64,000 nucleotides of DNA, taken from Paraburkholderia fynbosensis. Lineage in GTDB: Bacteria; Pseudomonadota; Gammaproteobacteria; Burkholderiales; Burkholderiaceae. A model generated the notes under the pieces. It had not been told where the DNA came from, made no database searches, and was given only the letters and a program-made list of their open reading frames with translations. Where the stretch lies: the NCBI RefSeq assembly GCF_902859935.1, contig NZ_CADIKI010000016.1, positions 1 through 64,000 on the forward strand. The letters are read 5' to 3'. Position numbers and translations under genes: made by a program. Positions 28,102-35,863 of the stretch are shown piece after piece (the first letter of the stretch is position 1; each line of letters starts with the position of its first letter).

Positions 28102-28360
28102 GTGGTGGTGAGTTGGCGGTGATGCGAAGTGACTAGTTATACCGCAGAGTAGCGAGAGTCGTTGCGGGCGTGCTGTGGTGTCGAGCGGGAGGCGTTGCTG
28201 CTATCTTCGATGCTGCGGCCAGGCTGTCGCCAGGAGCCAGGTGCATGGTGGCAACGCGGCAGTAATGTCGTTGCAACCCGCGGCGCGGCGAGCGCGTTCG
28301 GCTGCGCCCGTTTGCGTTCACTCGCGTTCACTCGCGTTATGCGCCCGCGCCAGGCCTGCA

Positions 28361-29275
28361 TCAGCCGCGGCTGATCACGCGTTTGCGTCCTTCCTTGACG
28401 CGCGCCAGACGCTCGTCGTCCCACTCATGGAAACCGGCGCCGCTGCGCACGCCGACACGCCCCGCATCCACCTGCTGACGCAGCAGGTCCAGCACGTCCT
28501 CGTCTTTGGCAAGCTCCGGCATCAGATGCGAAGAGATGTCGAGGAAGGTGTCGAGCCCACCCATGTCGGCGCCTTCGAGCGGTCCGACGATCCCCCAGCG
28601 GCGTCCCAGCGATGCCTTCATGACCCGGTCGACCACATCCGGCGTCGCGGCGCCGGAGCGCACGATGTTCAACGCCTCGCGCAGCACTGCAAATTGCAGG
28701 CGGTTGCCGACGAAACCCGGAATCGCCTTCGCCAGCACCACCGGCTCCATGCCGATCGCGCTCATCAGCACAGCGGTATGTTGCGTGACTTCCGGCGCGG
28801 TTGCCGTGCCCGGCACGACTTCGACGAGCGGGATCATGTGCGGCGGGTTCCAGAAATGCGCGATCAGAAAGCGCTCTTTCGCGCGCAACGGCGCGACCAG
28901 TTGATCAGGCGGAAAGCCGCTGGTATTGCTCGCGAGAATCGCGTCGTCGGCCAGCAGTCCGGTGAGCGCCGCATAGAGGCGATGCTTCAGTTCGAGCACC
29001 TCGGGAATCGCCTCGATCACGAATTGCGCCGACGCCATCACGTCGAGTTGCGCATGGGTTTCGATGCGCGCGAGCGCCGCGCGTTTGGCCGCTGCGTCGA
29101 TACGCCCGGCGTCGATCAATTCGTCCAGCACCGCTTCCGCTTTCGGCGCGACGCTGGCCAGACGCGCCGGGTCGACGTCGTGGACGATCGTCCGGTGCCC
29201 GTGCAGCGCGCTTTGCGTCGCAATGCCGACGCCCATCAACCCCGTGCCCACTACGCCAATTGTTGCCTTGTCCAC
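28361..29275 (-). CDS. 3-hydroxyacyl-CoA dehydrogenase family protein
   Basis: 304 residues using a GTG start at 29275, chosen because GCAGGAGAG lies just upstream and the dinucleotide fold begins directly after it (KATIGVVGTGLMGVGIATQ). The two-domain 3HCDH architecture follows: an N-terminal NAD-binding Rossmann fold, the conserved IAHFWNPPHMIPLVEVVPG with the catalytic His, and the C-terminal helical dimerisation domain (PGFVGNRLQFAVLREALNIV). It oxidises a 3-hydroxyacyl-CoA or a similar 3-hydroxy acid with NAD. Single-gene unit; specific substrate not known. An ATG at 29323 is the alternative start. Confidence 0.88.
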   Translation of the reverse strand: MDKATIGVVGTGLMGVGIATQSALHGHRTIVHDVDPARLASVAPKAEAVLDELIDAGRIDAAAKRAALARIETHAQLDVMASAQFVIEAIPEVLELKHRLYAALTGLLADDAILASNTSGFPPDQLVAPLRAKERFLIAHFWNPPHMIPLVEVVPGTATAPEVTQHTAVLMSAIGMEPVVLAKAIPGFVGNRLQFAVLREALNIVRSGAATPDVVDRVMKASLGRRWGIVGPLEGADMGGLDTFLDISSHLMPELAKDEDVLDLLRQQVDAGRVGVRSGAGFHEWDDERLARVKEGRKRVISRG

Positions 29276-29345
29276 GCCGCTCTCCTGCCGTCGATAAAAG
29301 CCTTCAAGCATAGCGCAGCGCACCCGTTTGCAAGGCTGAACGTGA

Positions 29346-29380
29346 CAAAGCCGGTCTTCCGCGATGAAGGACCGGCTTTG
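29346..29380 (-). terminator. Terminator of the small His-rich protein gene
   Basis: CAAAGCCGGTC (29346-29356) pairs with GACCGGCTTTG (29370-29380), and an inner TTC/GAA extends the stem. On the minus strand it lies 40 bases after the stop of the 99-residue gene. The T run is short. Confidence 0.6.
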
Positions 29381-29420
29381 TGGACCTCACGCCGCGATGC
29401 GCGGCGCCGTCATGCATGCA

Positions 29421-29720
29421 TTAACCGTGATGCGGCGGACGATGGTCGTCGTGGTGGCGCGGATCGCGGTCGTGCGGGTGATTGTGCATCCACTCGTCGT
29501 GATCCCAGTAGCGGTGGCCATCGTAGTAACGGTCGCCATGCCAGCCGATGTTGATCGACACACCCACCGGCACCAGGTGCGGCTGACCATACACCGCCGG
29601 GCGGTAGCCATTCTCGACGATGACGCGGTCCTGGGCGAAAGCGCTACCGGCTGCGAGCAACGCGCCACCTGCCAGCAGGGTTGCAATGATCGAACGCGAT
29701 GTCTTGTTAAAGGTTTTCAT
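29421..29720 (-). CDS. Small secreted His/Asp-rich protein
   Basis: 99 residues. A clear Sec signal peptide (SIIATLLAGGALLAAGSAFA) precedes a short mature protein rich in His, Asp, Tyr and Pro, with an end such as HDRDPRHHDDHRPPHHG. The composition suggests metal binding in the periplasm, but no family function is established. The start is supported by the signal peptide and by GGAGGTC upstream of the ATG on the coding strand. Confidence 0.8.
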   Translation of the reverse strand: MKTFNKTSRSIIATLLAGGALLAAGSAFAQDRVIVENGYRPAVYGQPHLVPVGVSINIGWHGDRYYDGHRYWDHDEWMHNHPHDRDPRHHDDHRPPHHG

Positions 29721-30133
29721 AGTGACCTCCCATCAAAGTGTTGTGTCAAGCCAGCGCCGGTGCTCATTCGAAGGATCGAACCCGACGCCGTACGCTTGAG
29801 AGCAACTTTAGCGACGCAAACCGCCCGAACACGTGAGCACTTGTAAGCGGGCATTTCACAGATGGGGCGGGATGACGGCACGGTCGTACCGCGCTCTCGC
29901 CCCGTTCACGGGGGCATGCGTCGCAGGCGAGGCGCAGGAAGCGTCGGCTGCATGTCAGGCGCCGTTACATTCATTTCGTCGGAGAAATATTGGGCAACTG
30001 ATAGGCGGTCCGCATCGCCCAAAAAACAAAAGCCACGGTACGCGTTTCGCGAACAGTGGCTTCAATATTGCGATGCGCACCCGAAGTGCGCGTCCCTGCG
30101 CGCTCTTCCGCGCTCTGGACAGACAGCTGGACT
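29721..30133. other. Gene-free interval
   Basis: 413 bases between two small minus-strand genes. Several short frames are open on the plus strand but show no signal, domain or ribosome binding site. It should contain the promoter of the His-rich protein gene; nothing else is recognised. Confidence 0.4.
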
Positions 30134-30292
30134 TTAGTCGGTCAGCTTGACGCCGAACAACGTTGCTTGCGCGCGACGCATACGCGCCGATTCGCGGCTA
30201 CGCGCTTCGTACGAGTAATCCGAATCCATCGGCAGGTGGGGCGACGCAAAGAGGTCGCTGACCTTTTGGAACAGTGCAAAGATGAAGCTCAT
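30134..30292 (-). CDS. 52-residue hypothetical protein
   Basis: An ATG at 30292 preceded by GGGAGT opens MSFIFALFQKVSDLFASP and runs to TAA at 30134. The rest is highly charged with many Arg (YEARSRESARMRRAQ) and ends LFGVKLTD. The amphipathic N terminus followed by a basic helix resembles small Burkholderiales proteins of unknown function. A clear ribosome binding site and an unusual tandem operator-like element just upstream support it being real. Confidence 0.65.
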   Translation of the reverse strand: MSFIFALFQKVSDLFASPHLPMDSDYSYEARSRESARMRRAQATLFGVKLTD

Positions 30293-30324
30293 GGCGACTC
30301 CCGGTTAGTTACTGCATTTGCTAG

Positions 30325-30360
30325 GGGTTTTCCCTTAAGAAGAAGTATAGGGTTTTCCCT
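30325..30360. promoter_or_regulatory. Tandem GGGTTTTCCC boxes upstream of the 52-residue gene
   Basis: GGGTTTTCCCT occurs at 30325-30335 and again at 30350-30360, exactly 25 bases apart. Each box is a GGG-N4-CCC dyad, and the outer copy is TAGGGTTTTCCCTA. The placement 30-70 bases upstream of the start suggests binding sites for one regulator near the promoter. The regulator is unknown. Confidence 0.55.
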
Positions 30361-30485
30361 AGGCAAAAGCTAGTGCGATGCAGCAATTTTTTAGTGTGGC
30401 GGGATGTCGCTGGCTGTGACGTCATGGTGCGTTGCATCATGACAACGTCCCTTTTTTTGCACGTCCGGTCGAAGCCCATTAACTG

Positions 30486-30794
30486 CTACTGCAGGGTGGT
30501 CGAGGCCGGCTTGCGGCTTCGCACGGGTTTCGCGCGCGGCGCGTCTTTACGCGGATTTGCGACGGCAGCGTCGACTGCGCCGGCCGCCGAAGCGTCTGCG
30601 CGCAGCAAGGTCGCGCTGTTCAATGACACGATCAGGCCCGGCAGCGTCCGCGCGGGATTGTCCTGCGGTTTGACGGACGCTCCAGTAGCGGTAAATTCAA
30701 CGTTCAACGCCCAGTGGCCCTCGTGGATGCCCTGATCGCGCAGCAGTGCGGCCAACAGGTCCTCGATTGAATATTTGTGCGCGCTAGTCGGCAT
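30486..30794 (-). CDS. Small hypothetical protein
   Basis: 102 residues. The N-terminal half (YSIEDLLAALLRDQGIHEGHWALNVEFTATGASVKP) has protein-like composition and could form a compact domain. The C-terminal half is Ala/Arg/Lys/Pro-rich and probably disordered (PRKDAPRAKPVRSRKPAS). No recognised family. The third-position GC pattern agrees with coding in this frame. Confidence 0.6.
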   Translation of the reverse strand: MPTSAHKYSIEDLLAALLRDQGIHEGHWALNVEFTATGASVKPQDNPARTLPGLIVSLNSATLLRADASAAGAVDAAVANPRKDAPRAKPVRSRKPASTTLQ

Positions 30795-31011
30795 GATGGC
30801 TCCCGTCAGAAGATGCGCTGGCGTACCGGTCCGGCTTCGCGACAGCGGGGAGAGTGTAAAACGCGCAGGGGCGTTGCGACGGGGCGGCGGGGAGCAAGTG
30901 CCTTACCGCTCCTATCTCCCGGGACGAGATGGGCAAGGCGGTGGCCACCGAAGTTGACCGGAGAACCTGGCCGCCGCTGCCGGCTAGCGCCGGCGCAGCG
31001 GTGACTGACGA

Positions 31012-32355
31012 TCAGCCCGGCCTAACCGCCTTGGCCCTGTACCCATGCAGGGTTCGCGCGGCGTGCTTGCCATGAGCCGTCGTCGCGGCGCCGGCTTGCT
31101 GAGGCGCGGCGGGCGGCGTCGTAACCGCCGTCGCCGCAGCATTGGCCGCCGCTGCGTTGGCCACTGCGATGTGCGAATCGAGCAGGCTGGCCATGGCCGC
31201 CTGCTGGGTCTGCATCATCATTTCGATGCGGTGTTGCTGAGCCGTCGTCTCGCGCGTCAGCCGCATCAGAAGCAGGGTCTGAGTGATGCCGATCGCCACC
31301 GTCACCAGCAATGCGCCCACCACGATCGACAACATCCATTTCATGCGGCGCGAATGATCGGTCGCGGCGCGGCGCTGGTCGGCAATCACGCCGTAGAGCG
31401 CATCGACGGTATCGGCGAAGGCGGTTGCGCGTGCGCGATCCAGTTCCGGCGCGGCACGCAGCGCGGCTGCCGCCGATTCCGCCCGCTGCGCTTCCCGCCA
31501 CGGCGCGGCGAACGCCGCGGCGCCGGCGTCTGGTGAGGCCTCCGCCGTATCGGTCAACCGCTTCGCCGCCGCATCGGTCGATTCAGTGGACGCCCCGCTC
31601 ATGTCCACAGTGGCACTATCGGCAACCCTGCTCGCCGCTTCGACGTCAGCCACGGCTGCGTCCTGCGAAGCCGTCGCCGCTTTCGCCAAAGTCGCCGCGA
31701 AGCGCTGCGGCGGTTTGCCGCCGCCCGATTTCGACGCGGCCGCCGGGTCAGCCGCCGCCGTCCGCGGTTCTTCCGCCTGGCGCAGCGCGGTCATGCTACG
31801 GGCGACGGTCGCAGCCGCCATCGCGGACGTGAACGGCATTGCCAGATCGCGCGCCGACACTGTCGGTGTCTCATGCACATACGCTTGCGCCGCCGGTTTC
31901 GCGTCTGCCGGAACCGTTTTTTCGCCGACGGGCAACGCCGCCGGCGTCGACAGCTCGATTTCGAGTCCGCTCAATTGCGCGTTGACCGGCACCGGTTCAT
32001 CGGTCCTCGCGACGCGCGGCGTGCGGCGCGCAGCCTTCGCGTCCAGCAACACGCCGTCGCCGGCGTCGATCGCGCCAACCGCCGCCAGCACGACATCGGG
32101 TAATTCGAAGCCATGCAGCGTGCCCTGCCGGATGTCGATATTCATCGCTTCCAGCGTCGCGCGGGTGGGATCGTCGGGGAACAGGTCGAGGGTGCTGTCG
32201 TCGCGGGACGCGCCGCTCAGTTGCGCAAGGCGTTGTGCCGAGCGCGCGGCGCGCGCCAGCTTGTTTTCGGTTTCGGTCGAGACGGTGGCTTGGCGCCGCT
32301 TTTTCGAAGCGGCGCGCTGAGGCCGGGACTGCCTGGTTGCTACGGAATCTGCCAT
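31012..32355 (-). CDS. Single-pass membrane protein of unknown function
   Basis: 447 residues from ATG 32355 (MADSVATRQSRPQRAASKKRR); an ATG at 32397 would add 14 residues. A basic N terminus and a long Ala/Thr-rich low-complexity region precede one membrane helix near residue 340-362 (MLSIVVGALLVTVAIGITQTLLLM), followed by a short helical tail (TQQAAMASLLDSHIAVANAAA). No catalytic domain is seen. The DLFPDDPTRATLEAMNIDIRQGTLHG segment near residue 58 may be a short conserved motif. Probably Burkholderiales-specific; role unknown. Confidence 0.7.
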   Translation of the reverse strand: MADSVATRQSRPQRAASKKRRQATVSTETENKLARAARSAQRLAQLSGASRDDSTLDLFPDDPTRATLEAMNIDIRQGTLHGFELPDVVLAAVGAIDAGDGVLLDAKAARRTPRVARTDEPVPVNAQLSGLEIELSTPAALPVGEKTVPADAKPAAQAYVHETPTVSARDLAMPFTSAMAAATVARSMTALRQAEEPRTAAADPAAASKSGGGKPPQRFAATLAKAATASQDAAVADVEAASRVADSATVDMSGASTESTDAAAKRLTDTAEASPDAGAAAFAAPWREAQRAESAAAALRAAPELDRARATAFADTVDALYGVIADQRRAATDHSRRMKWMLSIVVGALLVTVAIGITQTLLLMRLTRETTAQQHRIEMMMQTQQAAMASLLDSHIAVANAAAANAAATAVTTPPAAPQQAGAATTAHGKHAARTLHGYRAKAVRPG

Positions 32356-32488
32356 AGAGAAAAAAGCGGTTGTCGCCGTCAAGCGGGCGCCGAGCACCGC
32401 TCGTCAATGCCACTGGAATTTTTCGAGCCCGCATTGTCGCATGGCCGCCCGCCCCCGCCGAAGCCATTCTCCGACGATTTTCGCCTTT

Positions 32489-33175
32489 TCAGGATGACGC
32501 CTCGTCTTGCTTGAACTGCCTGACGCCATGCAGTTGACGCAAGCGCGCGCAGATCGCTTCATATTCCGTATTCGACACGCGATGCAGCGTGATCATCACC
32601 TCGTCGCACTCGGGCGTGTCGTCGCTTTGCTGCATCACGAATTGCTTGACGCGCGGGCTCGCCGCGCCGAGTTCGTCGTGCAGCGAGTGAAACGTCATCG
32701 TGCCGCGCTCGACGATCATCGTCACCTGGCGCCGCTGCTTGACCGTGATGAAGCGGCGCTCGAGCGGCTTGATGCCGGCCAGGATGATCAGAATGATGAT
32801 GGTCGCCGCGATCGACGCCGTGTACAGTCCGCCGCCGACCGCGAGGCCGATCGCCGCGACCGACCAGAGGCTCGCCGCCGTGGTCAGTCCGCGCACGATC
32901 TCGCCGCGCAGCAGGATCGAGCCCGCGCCGAGAAAGCCGATGCCCGAGACCACCTGCGCGGCCATCCGCGACGGGTCGAGCACGACATGATCGCCGGTCA
33001 GCACTTCGGCGAAACCATAAGCCGACACGATCATGATCAGCGCCGAGCCGACGCACACCAGCATATGCGTGCGCAGGCCGGCCGCCCACGAGAGCCGCTC
33101 CCGCTCGAAGCCGATCACGCTGCCGAGCGCCGCGGCCAGCACCAGGCGGGAGACGAGTTCGAGATTCCCCAACAT
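32489..33175 (-). CDS. MgtC/SapB family membrane protein
   Basis: 228 residues with AAGGAGGAA before the ATG. The N-terminal 130 residues contain the MgtC membrane domain: LVLAAALGSVIGFERERLSW, GLRTHMLVCVGSALIMIVSAYGF and DPSRMAAQVVSGIGFLGAGSILL, with the conserved Asp and the GIGFLGAG motif. A cytoplasmic C-terminal domain of about 90 residues follows. MgtC proteins aid growth at low magnesium or inside macrophages, partly through the F1Fo ATPase. No magnesium-responsive leader is obvious upstream. Confidence 0.9.
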   Translation of the reverse strand: MLGNLELVSRLVLAAALGSVIGFERERLSWAAGLRTHMLVCVGSALIMIVSAYGFAEVLTGDHVVLDPSRMAAQVVSGIGFLGAGSILLRGEIVRGLTTAASLWSVAAIGLAVGGGLYTASIAATIIILIILAGIKPLERRFITVKQRRQVTMIVERGTMTFHSLHDELGAASPRVKQFVMQQSDDTPECDEVMITLHRVSNTEYEAICARLRQLHGVRQFKQDEASS

Positions 33176-33465
33176 TGTTTTTCCTCCTTATCAGACATTA
33201 TTCGAAGCGGCTTTCCCGCCCGTGGCGGCGTGTTCAGCACGACCCGTTTGCTTTATGCTAAGCCGCGTGCGGGTTGCGTCGACGTGGCGTCGGCAGTATG
33301 GCGCGCGATTGCCAAGGTAATGCTGCGCCGTCGGCGCGCAAACCGGGTAGCATCCGCACTCGCCGCCGATCCGAGCCGCCCCCGCACCGCGCCGCCGCTC
33401 AGACCACGGACCGGTTCCGTGGACGCTCCGGCATCCCGCGCCTGACCAACTTGACCATACCGAGC

Positions 33466-34566
33466 ATGAATCCTGCCGCCGCTACGACGATCGCCCTCGC
33501 CACCGCACTGCGCGATCACTTCACGAGCGTGGTGCTGCCCATGTGGCGCGGACCGGGATTCAACACCGCGCTCAAGTTGCCCTATGAATCCCTCAGCGCC
33601 GAGGATCACGCGCCGCTGCCCGCCGAGCGCTATCGGGCGATGGCCTGCGCGCGACAGCTGTTCGTATTCTCGCAAGCCGGCGACGCGGAGCATGCCCAGG
33701 TGCTGTTCGACTCGCTGAGGCATACCTTTCAGGACACGGTTCACGGTGGATGGTTCTACAGCGTCGACCCGCACGGCGCGCCGCTCGACACCACGAAAGA
33801 CCTGTACACACACGCATTCGTCGTTTTCGCGTGTGCGGAATACGGGCGGCGTTCGGGCAATCGCGACGCACTGGCGCTCGTGCACAACACCTCGGCGCTG
33901 ATTCAGTCGCAATTCGCCGCCGACGGTGATCTGTTCAACGCCGCGCTGAGCGCGGACTTCGACAGCGTCACCGGCACGCCGATCCAGAATCCGCTGATGC
34001 ACCTGACCGAAGCCTGGCTGGCCGCCTGCGAAGCGACGCGCGACAACGTCTTCGGCGCCGCCTTGCGCCGTCTGGCCGGCGCGGTGGCGCATCACTTCGT
34101 GCATAAGCCGACTGGCTGCATCGCCGAATTACCGATCGGCGCGAGCGGCAACCGTCTCGAGCCGGGCCATCAGTTCGAGTGGTTCTGGCTGGTTCGGCAG
34201 GCGGGCGCGCAGTTCGCCGGAACCGGCCTCGACGAAGCGCTTACGCGCGCGTTTGCCTTCGCGCAGCAGCACGGCGTGGACCCGGCCACGGGCGGCGTGT
34301 GCGCCTCGCTCGACGAAACCGGCGTGATCAACGACGCCACCCAGCGAATCTGGGCGCAAACGGAATATCTGCGCGCGCTCGCGTGCCACGACGATCCGGC
34401 TGCGCTCGCCGCGCTGCCACGGCAAATCGAACTGTTCGAGCAACGCTTTCTGCATCCGCGGGGCTGGTTCGAGTGCAAGACGCCGGCCGGCGACGTGGCG
34501 CGCGCCGACATGCCGTCCACCACGCCCTATCACCTCGCCACTGCGTACGCCGGGTTGCCGGCCTGA
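33466..34566 (+). CDS. N-acylglucosamine 2-epimerase (AGE) family sugar isomerase
   Basis: 366 residues from ATG 33466 (MNPAAATTIALATALRDHF). It is an alpha/alpha-barrel enzyme of the AGE/YihS/mannose-isomerase superfamily, with WFYSVDPHGAPLDTTKDLYTHAF, NPLMHLTEAWLAACEAT, EPGHQFEWFWLV and ATQRIWAQTEYLRA, in which the paired His residues act as acid and base. It probably interconverts an aldose and ketose or epimerises a sugar; the substrate is not clear. Divergent from mgtC with a 290-base intergenic region. Confidence 0.86.
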   Translation: MNPAAATTIALATALRDHFTSVVLPMWRGPGFNTALKLPYESLSAEDHAPLPAERYRAMACARQLFVFSQAGDAEHAQVLFDSLRHTFQDTVHGGWFYSVDPHGAPLDTTKDLYTHAFVVFACAEYGRRSGNRDALALVHNTSALIQSQFAADGDLFNAALSADFDSVTGTPIQNPLMHLTEAWLAACEATRDNVFGAALRRLAGAVAHHFVHKPTGCIAELPIGASGNRLEPGHQFEWFWLVRQAGAQFAGTGLDEALTRAFAFAQQHGVDPATGGVCASLDETGVINDATQRIWAQTEYLRALACHDDPAALAALPRQIELFEQRFLHPRGWFECKTPAGDVARADMPSTTPYHLATAYAGLPA

Positions 34567-34619
34567 GCGACGGCTAACTGCCTCGCTGCGCGCAGCTGTC
34601 CACTAACTGTCTCGCGGCC

Positions 34620-34943
34620 ATGGCCAGGAAACTCGCGGAACCTTGGTATCACGCGCCGCCGGCGGAGGAAATCTGCCCGCTCTGTGGCCGGCCGATCCCG
34701 CCGAGCCAGCGCGACCTGCATCATTGGGTGCCCAAAACGAAGGGCGGCAAGGAAGTGGCCGCGTTGCACCGCATCTGCCACCGACAGCTTCACGCGCTGT
34801 TTTCGGAGCTCGAACTGGCACAGCGCTACTCGACGCTCGACGCACTGCTCACCGACGAGGCGGTGCGCACCTTCGTCCGCTGGGTTCGTACCAAGCCGAA
34901 TGATTTCTACGAGCGAAGCCGCCGCAGCACGAGGAAAGGCTGA
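34620..34943 (+). CDS. Small HNH-type zinc protein
   Basis: 107 residues. It contains CPLCGRPIP (first Cys pair), DLHHWVPKTKGGKEV with the HH pair of the HNH core, and HRICHRQLHALFSELEL with Cys and His ligands. This is a compact HNH nuclease-like fold without extra domains. It follows the AGE gene by 53 bases and may be co-transcribed. Stand-alone HNH proteins of this size can be nucleases or inactive DNA-binding relatives. No phage, integrase or toxin partner is near. Confidence 0.8.
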   Translation: MARKLAEPWYHAPPAEEICPLCGRPIPPSQRDLHHWVPKTKGGKEVAALHRICHRQLHALFSELELAQRYSTLDALLTDEAVRTFVRWVRTKPNDFYERSRRSTRKG

Positions 34944-35072
34944 GGGTCGAGCGGCAGCGAGCTGGTGAACACGGGTGAAACGCGGCTGAAGCGCCGCTCA
35001 TGGCGAAGCCGGCTGAGCGCCGGGCGGCGAGTTGATAAACGGGGGCCGACGCCAAGGCCGACCACCCATCGA

Positions 35073-35375
35073 TCAATACTCTTCGCGTTGCCAAGGTCCC
35101 CAATCGGCGCCGGAAGATTTAAAACGCATATAAGTTGCGCTATGGCCGGTGGGAATATCCGACGTATCGCCGTGCGGCTTCTGATCGGTGATATGAAGGG
35201 CAAAAGCCTGCCGGTCTTCGGTATCGACGGTGATTCGGCCAACCGGGTCCACGGCGCCCTCTTGAGGGGATTTAGACTCCAATATCGCGAGATAGGGGGT
35301 CAAACGGCTCCAGAACGATGTAAGTTCTTCCTGCAAATAATGTGTCAATGTTTTTCCTGGAAGAGTAATACACAC
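35073..35375 (-). CDS. Possible small hypothetical protein
   Basis: 100 residues on the minus strand with reasonable composition: an amphipathic N-terminal helix (THYLQEELTSFWSRLTPYLAIL), then VGRITVDTEDRQAFALHITDQKP and a Trp-containing end (SSGADWGPWQREEY). The region has lower GC than its neighbours. No domain or strong ribosome binding site is seen, so it could be real or chance; its convergent position with the HNH gene is neutral. Confidence 0.4.
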   Translation of the reverse strand: MCITLPGKTLTHYLQEELTSFWSRLTPYLAILESKSPQEGAVDPVGRITVDTEDRQAFALHITDQKPHGDTSDIPTGHSATYMRFKSSGADWGPWQREEY

Positions 35376-35566
35376 AGTTTACCCTACCGGGCGGAACACC
35401 CTTTCAAATGCGTTCTAGAGCCTCAAAAAGGCCGATGCGGGGGAATACCCGGATATGGCTTGGTTGGCGTCCGTCATAAAGACGTGATACAACTCTCACT
35501 TCGCGCTCGACCTCGTGTTGAGAAAGCGGGTCGCGAATGCAACACACAACATTTACTGGATCAAAA

Positions 35567-35770
35567 ATGGCAACAGGTACTGTGAAGTGGTTTAACGATG
35601 CAAAGGGCTTTGGCTTCATCACGCCGGACGACGGCGGCGAAGACCTGTTCGCACACTTTTCGGAAGTTCAAGGCAGCGGCTTCAAGTCCCTGCAGGAAAA
35701 CCAGAAGGTGTCGTTCGAAGTTAAGCAAGGCCCGAAGGGCAAGCAGGCTGCAAACATCCAGCCGGCCTAA
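35567..35770 (+). CDS. Cold-shock protein (CspA family)
   Basis: 67 residues, the usual length of this family, beginning MATGTVKWFNDAKGFGFITP with RNP1 (KGFGFI) and RNP2 (DLFAHF) RNA-binding motifs of a single cold-shock domain. It binds single-stranded RNA or DNA and unwinds transcript structure. The AT-richer stretch before it is likely a structured leader, as is common for csp genes. A strong bidirectional terminator follows. An ATG 10 codons earlier is disregarded because the family starts at MATG. Confidence 0.95.
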   Translation: MATGTVKWFNDAKGFGFITPDDGGEDLFAHFSEVQGSGFKSLQENQKVSFEVKQGPKGKQAANIQPA

Positions 35771-35815
35771 GTACCTTCAGGTACTTGAGGCACCCTTAGG
35801 CGCTTGCGTCTGATG

Positions 35816-35847
35816 CAAAATGGCCCGCATTCGCGGGCCATTTTCTT
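35816..35847. terminator. Bidirectional terminator between cold-shock gene and chemoreceptor
   Basis: TGGCCCGC (35821-35828) and GCGGGCCA (35833-35840) form an 8-bp stem with loop ATTC. A run of A precedes and TTTTCTTT follows, so it can work on both strands for two converging genes. Confidence 0.9.
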
Positions 35848-35863
35848 TGCTGCATGCCTTCTT

